DNA of 15,927 nt from an uncultured Flavobacteriales bacterium. GTDB lineage: Bacteria > Bacteroidota > Bacteroidia > Flavobacteriales > UBA1820. The stretch covers positions 1 through 15,927 of the forward strand of contig CABSLV010000037.1 of NCBI GenBank assembly GCA_902478645.1. The letters run 5' to 3'. The notes beneath the pieces were generated by a model, which worked only from the letters and a program-made list of their open reading frames with translations, had not been told where the DNA came from and ran no database searches. A program made the position numbers and the translations under genes. Shown piece after piece: positions 1 to 5,997 of this stretch. Each line of letters begins with the position of its first letter. Positions within the stretch are counted from its first letter, which is position 1.

Positions 1-32
1 CAGACGCTCTGAACCAGCTGAGCTAAGCTCCC
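1..32 (-). tRNA. 5' part of a tRNA gene, probably a second tRNA-Val
   Basis: Read on the minus strand, these 32 bases are identical to the first 32 bases of the complete tRNA-Val at 166-240 (acceptor strand, D arm and start of the anticodon stem). The gene is cut by the left edge of the window just before the anticodon, so its identity as Val is inferred from the identity of this half. It lies downstream of the complete copy in the same orientation, separated by 133 bases, which suggests a tandem pair transcribed from the promoter at 288-318. Confidence 0.75.
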
Positions 33-102
33 GATGAGATCAATATGTCTTTTTTCCGAAAAAGGGAGTACTTCGTTTCCTTCCTGCGCCTTGCTTTCTG
101 CG

Positions 103-161
103 TCTTTCTCCCTGCTCTCTCCCCTCTTCTCTTTCCTCTTTCCCCGCCCCTTGCGGGGAAA
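103..161. other. Spacer between tRNA genes: pyrimidine-rich tract and hairpin
   Basis: The 133-base spacer (33-165) holds no gene. Positions 103-146 on the plus strand are pyrimidines apart from a single G at 114, so the transcript of the tRNA unit would be a long purine run here. Immediately next to the tRNA 3' end is a perfect inverted repeat: 9 bases at 139-147 pair with 153-161 around a 5-base loop. On the minus strand it is not followed by a T run, so it is more likely a processing structure than an intrinsic terminator; that is inference. Confidence 0.5.
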
Positions 162-165
162 ACCG

Positions 166-240
166 TGGGAGCTGAGGGATTCGAACCCCCGACCCTCTGC
201 TTGTAAGGCAGACGCTCTGAACCAGCTGAGCTAAGCTCCC
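166..240 (-). tRNA. tRNA-Val (anticodon UAC)
   Basis: On the minus strand this 75-base gene folds as a standard tRNA. The 7-bp acceptor stem pairs GGGAGCT with AGCTCCC and leaves discriminator A at 166. The D arm is GCTC...GAGC. The anticodon stem TCTGC/GCAGA encloses loop CTTACAA, which gives anticodon TAC and reads GUA (Val). The T loop is TTCGAAT. The 3' CCA is not encoded (the bases after the discriminator read CGG), so it must be added enzymatically. A Bacteroidota-type promoter lies about 48 bases upstream. Confidence 0.95.
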
Positions 241-287
241 CTTGGACTGCAGGCACAAGCAACACCCTCCCTACCTGCAAGCGAGTG

Positions 288-318
288 CAAAGGTAGACAA
301 AAATCCCAAACCGACAAA
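288..318 (-). promoter_or_regulatory. Promoter of the tRNA-Val unit
   Basis: On the minus strand TTTG (315-318) is followed after exactly 19 bases by TACCTTTG (288-295), an exact fit to the Bacteroidota -33/-7 consensus TTTG...TAnnTTTG. Transcription would begin near 281, leaving a leader of about 40 bases before the tRNA 5' end at 240. The rest of 241-525 is AC-rich on the plus strand and shows no gene. Confidence 0.75.
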
Positions 319-426
319 TACAAATCGAGTATTTTGTAAAAAAATCCACCCACCTCACCCCGAACACCCCAAAAAAACCACCAGAGGAAAAACTCCGCCC
401 CTCGCCCCTTTTTCCACCGATCCCGT

Positions 427-471
427 AAAAAAACTTGCGCGCGTCCTTCCGCAGAGGAAGAACGCGCGCAA
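427..471 (-). terminator. Intrinsic terminator of gcvT
   Basis: Read on the minus strand, a 10-bp GC-rich stem (462-471 with 435-444) is extended past one mismatch by 5 more pairs (456-460 with 446-450) around a 5-base loop. It is followed by G and then seven T residues (427-433 on the plus strand are A). It lies about 55 bases after the gcvT stop and matches a classical Rho-independent terminator. On the plus strand the stem is followed by A residues, so it should work in one direction only. Confidence 0.85.
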
Positions 472-525
472 ATAAAAAAAACGAAATGCCGGAAGACAAG
501 CCCCTTCCCGCGGACGTATTCCCTA

Positions 526-1623
526 TCACTCGAACGGCATACGCGCCACCTGTGCGCGCAACAACTTGCCGCGCACCTCCACGTACACCTCGCTGCCCGG
601 AGCGGATAGCTCGGTCGGCACATAGGCCATCGCGATGGCTTTCTTCAGGGAAGGCGACATCGTCCCGGAGGTAACATGGCCGATCGGATTGCCGGCCGCG
701 TCGGTTACCGGATACCCATGTCGTGCAATGCCCTTGTCGATGAGCTCCAACCCGACCAGACGACGGGCAACACCCTGTTCCTTCTGCTGCTTGAGGAGCG
801 AGCCGTCGATGAATTCCTTGGTGAACTTGGTGATCCATCCCAAACCGGCCTCGATGGGCGAAGAGGTGTCGTCGATGTCGTTTCCGTAGAGGCAAAAACC
901 CTTCTCCAAACGAAGGGTATCACGCGCGCCCAATCCGGCAGGAACGATTCCGAAAGGTTTCCCGGCTTCGAAGATAGCGTTCCATACCTTTTCGGCGGCT
1001 TCATTGGGGATATAGACCTCGAAGCCTCCCGCACCGGTATAGCCGGTCGCCGAAACGATGACGTTGTCCAATCCGGCAAAACGGCCCGTGCGGAACGTAT
1101 AGTACACCATCGAGGAGAGGTCGATGTCGGTCAATGGCTGAAGGGCTTGTACGGCCAGGGGACCCTGGACAGCCAGAAGGGAAAGCTGATCCGAGCGGTT
1201 TTCCATCACGGCGCCGGTGTCGTTGTGCGAGGCGATCCACTGCCAATCCTTGTCGATGTTGGAGGCATTGACCACCAGCAGGTAATGCTCGGAGTCAAAG
1301 CGGTACACGAGCAGGTCGTCCACGATGCCGCCCCGGCCGTTGGGCAGGCAGGAGTACTGGATCTTTCCGTCCACCAGTTTCGAAGCATCGTTGGTGGTGA
1401 GTTTCTGAATGAGGGGCAGCGCACCCGGTCCGCTGATGAAAAATTCGCCCATGTGGGAACAGTCGAACACACCGACTGCGGTGCGAACCTTTTCATGTTC
1501 GGCATTGACTCCCTGGTACTGCACCGGCATTTCCCATCCGGCAAAAGGCACCATTTTCGCCCCGAGGGCGCAGTGGACGGCATGAAGCGCCGTTTTCTTG
1601 AGTGTAACGTTTTCGGTATCCAT
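526..1623 (-). CDS. gcvT: Aminomethyltransferase, glycine cleavage system T-protein
   Basis: The 365-residue product matches the usual length of bacterial GcvT. This enzyme takes the aminomethyl group from lipoylated H-protein, transfers the methylene to tetrahydrofolate and releases ammonia, in the cytoplasm. The N-terminus has the family signature around residues 25-60 (VPFAGWEMPVQY, then GVFDCSHMGE). Residues 98-107 (GGIVDDLLVY) hold the conserved aspartates that include the catalytic one, and GYTGAGGFEVY and the ARDTLRLEKG segment that follow are typical of folate-binding T-proteins. The ATG at 1623 begins directly before the conserved domain with a normal short leader. No gcvH or gcvP is in the window, so the rest of the system must be elsewhere, as is common in Bacteroidota. 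It appears to be a single-gene unit with its own terminator. Confidence 0.95.
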   Translation of the reverse strand: MDTENVTLKKTALHAVHCALGAKMVPFAGWEMPVQYQGVNAEHEKVRTAVGVFDCSHMGEFFISGPGALPLIQKLTTNDASKLVDGKIQYSCLPNGRGGIVDDLLVYRFDSEHYLLVVNASNIDKDWQWIASHNDTGAVMENRSDQLSLLAVQGPLAVQALQPLTDIDLSSMVYYTFRTGRFAGLDNVIVSATGYTGAGGFEVYIPNEAAEKVWNAIFEAGKPFGIVPAGLGARDTLRLEKGFCLYGNDIDDTSSPIEAGLGWITKFTKEFIDGSLLKQQKEQGVARRLVGLELIDKGIARHGYPVTDAAGNPIGHVTSGTMSPSLKKAIAMAYVPTELSAPGSEVYVEVRGKLLRAQVARMPFE

Positions 1624-1951
1624 CGTGGTAGTTTTTGTAGATTTCTCTTATGGCAAAGGCCCATTCCCTCGCAAAGAAAATAGCCCGGGAGCAAAGATAG
1701 TGAAAGCCGAGCGCAAAGCGGCAGGGGAAAACGAAGTTTTTCCCGAAGGGTTGCCGAGGCGCATCCTGTCTTGTCCTCCGCTGCCTGCGCTGGAAAAAAT
1801 CCGCCACGGACAAGCCCCTCACTTTTTCAAACATAATCTACTAAATACCAAAAAGATGCACTTCAACCACACAAAAAAGGCCTTTTCCCCAAACCGGGAT
1901 ATGGGGATGTTTTCTTAACTTGCGGCTTCATTTCAAAACTTTTGCTACGGT
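1624..1951. other. Divergent intergenic region gcvT / pncB
   Basis: These 328 bases separate the gcvT and pncB starts and contain no credible gene. They hold two minus-strand TAnnTTTG matches (1692-1699 and 1828-1835), an AAAAGGCCTTTT palindrome at 1875-1886, and an AT-rich stretch from about 1820 to 1945 that must include the pncB promoter. I could not find a well-spaced plus-strand promoter: the nearest -7-like sequence (AACTTTTG, about 1938-1945) differs from consensus at one base and would leave almost no leader. No riboswitch fold was recognised. Confidence 0.5.
1692..1699 (-). promoter_or_regulatory. Probable -7 element of the gcvT promoter
   Basis: On the minus strand TATCTTTG matches TAnnTTTG exactly and would start transcription near 1685, giving a leader of about 60 bases before the gcvT ATG. 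The -33 TTTG is not at the ideal distance: the nearest (plus-strand CAAA at 1714-1717) is only 14 bases away. A second match, TATGTTTG at 1828-1835, would give a leader of about 200 bases and is a weaker alternative. Confidence 0.5.
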
Positions 1952-3130
1952 ATGGAAAACCTTCCTCCCATCATTCATTCGCTGCTGGACAACGACTTCT
2001 ACAAGTTCACCATGCAGAATGCCGTCACCAAGCTGTTCCCTACGGCACGCGTGCGGTATCGGTTCGTCAATCGGGGCGGACACCACTTCCCTCCCGGGTT
2101 TGACCGGGCGTTGCGCCACCAGCTGGACATGATGGCGTCCCTGGCCCTGCAACCGGAAGAAAAAGCCTACTTCGCCCGCAAGTGCAGCTATCTGGACCCG
2201 GTATATCTGGACTTCTTGAGCGGATACCGCTACGATCCGTCCGAGGTAATCATCCGTCAGGAGGGGGGCGACCTTTCGGTGGAGATCGAGGGTTTCTGGT
2301 ACCGGACCATCCTGTGGGAGGTGCCGCTGATGGCCGTTATTTCGGAACTGTACTATATCCTGACGGGACTCCAACGGGTGGACGACCAGCAGGTGTGCGA
2401 GATCACCCGGCAAAAGATGGAAGCCTACAAGGCGTTGGACATCAAGATCGCGGAATTCGGCACACGCCGCCGGCACAGCTACCGGGTACAGGAACTGGTG
2501 GTGGAGGCTTTGCAAAAATACGGGGGGCGAAACTACATCGGCACGTCGAACGTGCGCTTGGCGATGGACTACAACGTGATCCCGATCGGCACCCATGCGC
2601 ACGAGTGGTTCATGTTCCATGCGGCTCACTTCGGGTACAAGATGGCCAACCGTATGGGGCTGGACAACTGGGTGAACGTCTACCACGGCGACTTAGGCAT
2701 TGCACTGACCGATACGTTCACGGCAGATGTTTTCCTGCGCTCGTTCGACAAGAAATTCGCCAAACTGTTCGACGGGGTGCGGCACGACAGCGGCGATCCG
2801 TTGGTATTCATCGACAAGATCACTTCACACTACCGCAAGATGAACATCGATCCGACGTCCAAGACGATCATCTTCTCCGATACGCTCAACCCCCAGACAG
2901 TAAAACGCATCGCGGAATACTGCCGGGGGAAGATCGGGATGTCGTTCGGCATCGGGACCAACTTTACCAACGACGTGGGACTCGAGGCGTTGAACATGGT
3001 GGTCAAGATGAGCGCAGCCTTTACCGAAAACGGCAAGTGGACTCCGACGGTCAAGTTGTCCGATTCCGAAGGAAAATACACGGGCGATCCGGAGGCGATC
3101 CACTTGGCGCTGGATATCCTGGGCATCTAA
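1952..3130 (+). CDS. pncB: Nicotinate phosphoribosyltransferase
   Basis: The 392-residue product is close to the roughly 400 residues of enterobacterial PncB. The enzyme makes nicotinate mononucleotide from nicotinate and PRPP, with ATP hydrolysis, in the Preiss-Handler arm of NAD salvage. The N-terminus IIHSLLDNDFYKFTMQNAV (7-25) is the family signature. EFGTRRR (168-174) is the conserved substrate-binding block. THAHEW (214-219) contains the histidine equivalent to the one phosphorylated during catalysis in the Salmonella enzyme. VRHDSGDP (276-283) and GIGTNFTND (333-341) form the phosphate-binding C-terminal part. The ATG at 1952 sits directly before the conserved N-terminal motif. A 22-bp hairpin begins 11 bases after the stop, so the gene is probably monocistronic. 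Confidence 0.96.
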   Translation: MENLPPIIHSLLDNDFYKFTMQNAVTKLFPTARVRYRFVNRGGHHFPPGFDRALRHQLDMMASLALQPEEKAYFARKCSYLDPVYLDFLSGYRYDPSEVIIRQEGGDLSVEIEGFWYRTILWEVPLMAVISELYYILTGLQRVDDQQVCEITRQKMEAYKALDIKIAEFGTRRRHSYRVQELVVEALQKYGGRNYIGTSNVRLAMDYNVIPIGTHAHEWFMFHAAHFGYKMANRMGLDNWVNVYHGDLGIALTDTFTADVFLRSFDKKFAKLFDGVRHDSGDPLVFIDKITSHYRKMNIDPTSKTIIFSDTLNPQTVKRIAEYCRGKIGMSFGIGTNFTNDVGLEALNMVVKMSAAFTENGKWTPTVKLSDSEGKYTGDPEAIHLALDILGI

Positions 3131-3141
3131 ACTCTCCACGG

Positions 3142-3188
3142 GTGCGGGCAAGCGGTCGGCGCCTGCGGCGCCGACCGCTTGCCCGCAC
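3142..3188. terminator. Long GC-rich hairpin after pncB
   Basis: A perfect 22-bp inverted repeat (3142-3163 with 3167-3188) surrounds a TGC loop, 11 bases after the pncB stop. There is no T run after either arm, so it is not a textbook Rho-independent terminator. Its position nevertheless suggests termination or protection of the mRNA 3' end. The left arm contains GCGGGCAAGCGG (3144-3155), which recurs exactly at 15916-15927 after the LysR gene, so it may belong to a dispersed palindromic repeat family. Confidence 0.65.
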
Positions 3189-3254
3189 TTAGATGACGCC
3201 CCGGATCGACGATCTTTTACTAAAAAAGTATCTTTCGGGCATATTCCGGTAAAG

Positions 3255-3321
3255 TTTTTCGAAAAAGAGCACCACTATTCCGAAACAATTCCCTTTTTCG
3301 CGGAACATTTTTCGGGAAAAA
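3255..3321. promoter_or_regulatory. Repeated TTTTTCG motifs upstream of ilvE
   Basis: Between the pncB hairpin and ilvE there is a perfect 12-base palindrome TTTTTCGAAAAA (3255-3266), a half-copy TTTTTCG (3294-3300) and a near-palindrome TTTTTC-GG-GAAAAA (3308-3321) directly upstream of the -7 element. Three related sites near a promoter could be regulator operators, but AT-rich sequence gives such motifs by chance, so this is tentative. Confidence 0.3.
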
Positions 3322-3325
3322 GTCC

Positions 3326-3333
3326 TACATTTG
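3326..3333 (+). promoter_or_regulatory. -7 element of the ilvE promoter
   Basis: TACATTTG is an exact match to TAnnTTTG and places the transcription start near 3340, about 23 bases before the ilvE ATG. No TTTG is at the ideal upstream distance; the region instead holds T-rich tracts at 3294-3298 and 3308-3312. Confidence 0.6.
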
Positions 3334-3362
3334 AAGCTATCTATCCAAAATCACCAAAAGGT

Positions 3363-4421
3363 ATGAAAATAGAAGTAGAAAAAGCGGAGAAATCCCGCAT
3401 CGATGAAGTAAGTTTCGACAATATGCCTTTCGGCCGCTACATGAGCGACCATATGTTTATCTGCCAATACAAGGACGGGGCCTGGCAAAACCCCCGCATC
3501 GTCCCCTACCGTCCATTGGAACTGGCGCCTTCGTGCAAGGTATTCCACTACGGACAGGCCATCTTCGAAGGGATGAAAGCCTTCAAGGATGCCGACGGAC
3601 GCGTATTCCTGTTCCGCCCTTCGGACAACCAGGAACGCTTCAACAAATCGGCCGTGCGCATGAACATGCCGGAATTCCCGGCCGGGACGTTCCACGAAGC
3701 CATTCAGATGCTGCTCAAACTGGATCGCGACTGGATCCCCCAGGGATTGGGCAAATCGTACTACATCCGTCCGTTCATGATCGCTTCCGAACCGGCACTC
3801 AACGCCGTGCCCTCCAAGGAATACCTGATGCTGATCATCGGCGGCCCGGTGGACACCATCTTCCACGGCGAAGTAAAAGTAAAGATAGCCGACCACTTCT
3901 CCCGCGCAGCCAACGGAGGAACGGGCTTTGCCAAATGCGCCGGCAACTACGGAGGACAGTTCTACCCCTCGACCCTGGCTTCGGAGGAAGGCTACCAGAG
4001 CGTCATCTGGACCGATGACGCCACCCACCAGTTCCTCGAGGAGGCCGGACAGATGAACTTCATGCTGCGCATCGGCGACACGTTGCGCACCGCCCCGGTG
4101 AGCGAACGCCTTCTGGACGGCATCACGCGCCGCAGCATCCTGCAACTGGCACAGGACATGGGCATCAAGACCGAAGTCAGCCCCATCTCGGTACAACAGG
4201 TACTCGATGCTGCCGACAAGGGCGAACTCAAGGAAGCTTTCGGCTGCGGGACAGCTGCCGTGATCAGCCCCATCTGCGGACTGGGCTACAAGGACCGCTA
4301 CATGCCCCTGCCGGAACTCTCGGCCGAGGAGTCCTTCGGCGAGCGGCTTCGTCAGCGCATCTTCGACATCCAGTACAACCGCACTTCCGACCCCTACGGC
4401 TGGCGCGTGGAAGTCAAATAA
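3363..4421 (+). CDS. ilvE: Branched-chain amino acid aminotransferase (class IV, type II)
   Basis: The 352-residue PLP enzyme interconverts leucine, isoleucine and valine with their 2-oxo acids, using 2-oxoglutarate/glutamate, in the cytoplasm. It is the last step of branched-chain amino acid synthesis. Its length and motifs fit the longer BCAT form shared with eukaryotic enzymes rather than the roughly 309-residue E. coli type. FHYGQAIFEGMKAF (61-74) is the class signature, and Lys191 in GFAKCAGNYGG is the expected Schiff-base lysine. EEAGQMNFM and the later GCGTAAVISP segment form the cofactor-phosphate site. The ATG at 3363 follows an A-rich leader about 30 bases after a -7 element, as expected in Bacteroidota. 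No other ilv or leu genes are nearby. A 28-bp hairpin ends the unit. Confidence 0.96.
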   Translation: MKIEVEKAEKSRIDEVSFDNMPFGRYMSDHMFICQYKDGAWQNPRIVPYRPLELAPSCKVFHYGQAIFEGMKAFKDADGRVFLFRPSDNQERFNKSAVRMNMPEFPAGTFHEAIQMLLKLDRDWIPQGLGKSYYIRPFMIASEPALNAVPSKEYLMLIIGGPVDTIFHGEVKVKIADHFSRAANGGTGFAKCAGNYGGQFYPSTLASEEGYQSVIWTDDATHQFLEEAGQMNFMLRIGDTLRTAPVSERLLDGITRRSILQLAQDMGIKTEVSPISVQQVLDAADKGELKEAFGCGTAAVISPICGLGYKDRYMPLPELSAEESFGERLRQRIFDIQYNRTSDPYGWRVEVK

Positions 4422-4456
4422 ACGCACTCGATTTTCTTCGACATCCGCCCGGATAA

Positions 4457-4513
4457 GCGAGTGCAAAAAAGGAAGGGATCCGAAATTCGGATCCCCTCCT
4501 TTTTTGCACTCGC
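4457..4513. terminator. Bidirectional terminator hairpin after ilvE
   Basis: Two 28-base arms (4457-4484 and 4486-4513) are complementary except at one position. The inner core is an A6...T6-flanked GC stem, the classical bidirectional terminator layout; the outer GCGAGTGC/GCACTCGC pairs lengthen it. It begins 35 bases after the ilvE stop. Its right arm overlaps the putative -33 box of the promoter for the next operon. Confidence 0.85.
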
Positions 4514-4531
4514 CGAAAATGATTACATTTG
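4503..4531 (+). promoter_or_regulatory. Promoter of the PqqD-like operon
   Basis: TACATTTG (4524-4531) fits TAnnTTTG exactly. TTTG at 4503-4506 lies 17 bases upstream, two short of the spacing seen at the tRNA-Val and acyl-CoA synthetase promoters here. Transcription would begin near 4538, leaving an 80-base leader. The -33 box is inside the right arm of the ilvE terminator hairpin. Confidence 0.6.
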
Positions 4532-4569
4532 AACCTCTGCCGGGGACCGTTTGCCCGGTAAGATTTCAT

Positions 4570-4601
4570 GCGCGGGGCGCATGCGCCCCGCGCTTTTTTT
4601 T
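4570..4601 (+). terminator. Intrinsic terminator in the leader of the PqqD-like operon
   Basis: An 11-bp GC-only stem (4570-4580 with 4583-4593) is followed directly by eight T residues (4594-4601), a strong Rho-independent terminator on paper. It lies between the promoter at 4503-4531 and the first gene start at 4619. It therefore either controls read-through into the operon (attenuation) or ends a small RNA of about 60 bases starting near 4538. A smaller 5-bp stem (4540-4544 with 4554-4558) precedes it. It could also be a second terminator for ilvE read-through. Confidence 0.65.
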
Positions 4602-4618
4602 ATGAAAAAAAGCCGACC

Positions 4619-4888
4619 ATGCACATAAAACAGGAATACGACCTCCGGGAGATCGCCGGAGAACACATCGTGGTGATCCAAGGACAACTGGACGCGGACA
4701 TGACCCGCGTGATCGCCCTGAACGAGAGCGGAGCGTGGCTGTGGGAGGAGCTCTCCGGAAAAGACTTCTCGCCGCAACAGGCTGCCGAGTTGCTTTGCAG
4801 CCGTTACGAAGTAGAGGTCGACACCGCCTTAAGCGACGCCGAAAAATGGATCGAAACCCTCGAAAAATGCGGAGCGATCGAAGCCTGA
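4619..4888 (+). CDS. PqqD-family small protein (peptide-binding RRE-like)
   Basis: The 89-residue protein resembles PqqD and the B1 proteins of lasso-peptide clusters, small winged-helix proteins that bind a precursor peptide leader and present it to modifying enzymes. The pattern LNESGAWLWEEL (residues 33-44), then FSPQQAAELLCSRYEVEVDTALSDAEKWIETLEKCGAI is the usual family layout: a strand pair followed by a three-helix bundle. The ATG at 4619 is preferred because the in-frame ATG at 4568 would put a terminator hairpin inside the coding sequence and add 17 residues without family similarity. It is the first gene of a four-gene overlapping operon and overlaps the next by about 22 bases if that gene starts at 4867. 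No pqqABCE genes are present, so a role in PQQ synthesis is unlikely. The family is fairly certain; the substrate is unknown. Confidence 0.8.
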   Translation: MHIKQEYDLREIAGEHIVVIQGQLDADMTRVIALNESGAWLWEELSGKDFSPQQAAELLCSRYEVEVDTALSDAEKWIETLEKCGAIEA

Positions 4889-5997
4889 ACCCTGCCACGG
4901 AGATGCTCCTGGCCCTAGTGCGGAACGCACTGTGGGCCGAGCCGCTTGCAGCGGATGTTTTTTCGCACGCCACCGACCCGCAATGGGCCCAAGTGGTTCG
5001 CCTGGCTTCCCGGGGCGGAGTAACGGCACTGGCTTTCGAAGGCATCCAGCAACTGCCCGAAGCACTGCGCCCACCGCGAAACCTGCTGCTGGGCTGGGGA
5101 GTGAATGCCCAGCGTCTGGCCGAACGGTACCGCCGGCAGGAAGCGGCCGTGGGCAAACTGGCCGCACAATTAAACGAGCGGGGAGTGCGCACCCTGGTGC
5201 TCAAAGGGTTGGGCACCTCCCTCTACTACCCACGTCCCCACCTGCGGGAATGCGGCGACATCGACGTTTGGCTGTTCGGGCAATGGGAGGAAGGCAACCG
5301 CTTTGCCTGCGAAAACGGCTGGGAACTCGACGAACACAACGAAAAACACACGACTTTCGTCTTTGAAAATATCCTGGTGGAAAACCACCGAACGCTGCTC
5401 GACGAAGCGCTCTACACGATGGACCGCCGTCTGGACCGGACGCTGGAGGCCATGCTGCAGCAGACCCCCTGCCGGGAAACGGCTCTGGAGGGGTGTTCCG
5501 TGTACTTCCCCCCGGCCGATTTCGACGCGCTGTTCCTGATCCGCCACGCGGCGATGCACTTCACTTCGGGGATCTCCCTGCGGCATTTGGCGGACTGGGC
5601 CTGTTTCCTGCGCGCCCAGGGCGACCGGATAGACCGCGACGCTTTTCTGCGCTGCCTCAAGGCGGAACGTTTGGAGCGCTTTGCGGGGGCTTTGACGGCC
5701 TGCGCGTGCCTTTGGCTGGGACTTCCCCAGACGTATGCCCCGATGCCGATCGCTCCCCACCGCAAGGACGCTCGCCGGATGTTCCCGGTGCTGCTGTCCG
5801 AAAAAAAGACCTGTCAGAGCCGCCAGCCGCTGGCCGTCCTCGGATTCAAAGCCCGCCGATTCGTCTCCGAACAGTGGCGCTACCGGATGGTGTACGGACG
5901 GTTCAGTTTTCCCCAACGGGTACTGCTGTCCGTAAAAAGCCATTGGAAGCGTCCCGATACGATCCTTTCGACCAACCCTTCCCCGAAAAAGAAATGA
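4867..5997 (+). CDS. Nucleotidyltransferase-fold family protein (NTP_transf_5-like)
   Basis: From the ATG at 4867 the product has 376 residues; ATG 4903, 12 codons later, is an alternative start. It shows the minimal nucleotidyltransferase signature of this family: LVLKG (about 110-114), then YPRPHLRECGDIDVWLF with the GDID metal-binding aspartates at about 130-133, and a later VENHR segment (about 171-175) that may provide the third acidic residue. An N-terminal helical region and a C-terminal part with a conserved-looking IRHAAMHF segment complete it. No membrane segments or signal peptide are visible. Family members have rarely been characterised; some lie in lasso-peptide or capsule loci. 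Its stop overlaps the next gene's start (ATGA), suggesting translational coupling and a shared process with the PqqD-like and kinase-like proteins. The transferred group and acceptor cannot be told from sequence. Confidence 0.78.
   Translation: MRSDRSLNPATEMLLALVRNALWAEPLAADVFSHATDPQWAQVVRLASRGGVTALAFEGIQQLPEALRPPRNLLLGWGVNAQRLAERYRRQEAAVGKLAAQLNERGVRTLVLKGLGTSLYYPRPHLRECGDIDVWLFGQWEEGNRFACENGWELDEHNEKHTTFVFENILVENHRTLLDEALYTMDRRLDRTLEAMLQQTPCRETALEGCSVYFPPADFDALFLIRHAAMHFTSGISLRHLADWACFLRAQGDRIDRDAFLRCLKAERLERFAGALTACACLWLGLPQTYAPMPIAPHRKDARRMFPVLLSEKKTCQSRQPLAVLGFKARRFVSEQWRYRMVYGRFSFPQRVLLSVKSHWKRPDTILSTNPSPKKK

Noticed and set aside
281..291. GCGAGTGCAAA shared between the tRNA-Val promoter and the ilvE terminator arm (4457-4467)
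   Set aside because: An 11-base match in unrelated contexts without flanking similarity is plausible by chance.
1493..1834. Small minus-strand gene starting at 1834 upstream of gcvT
   Set aside because: It would run into gcvT in another frame, has no recognisable domain, and its start overlaps a promoter-like TATGTTTG.
1938..1945. AACTTTTG as the pncB -7 element
   Set aside because: It misses the conserved first T, lacks a spaced -33 box and would leave almost no leader.
1624..1951. Glycine riboswitch ahead of gcvT
   Set aside because: I could not find paired aptamer-like helices or a conserved core; a covariance-model search would settle it.
4568..4888. Longer PqqD-like gene starting at ATG 4568
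   Set aside because: The extension of 17 residues would be encoded by the terminator hairpin and T run and has no family similarity; ATG 4619 fits the family N-terminus.
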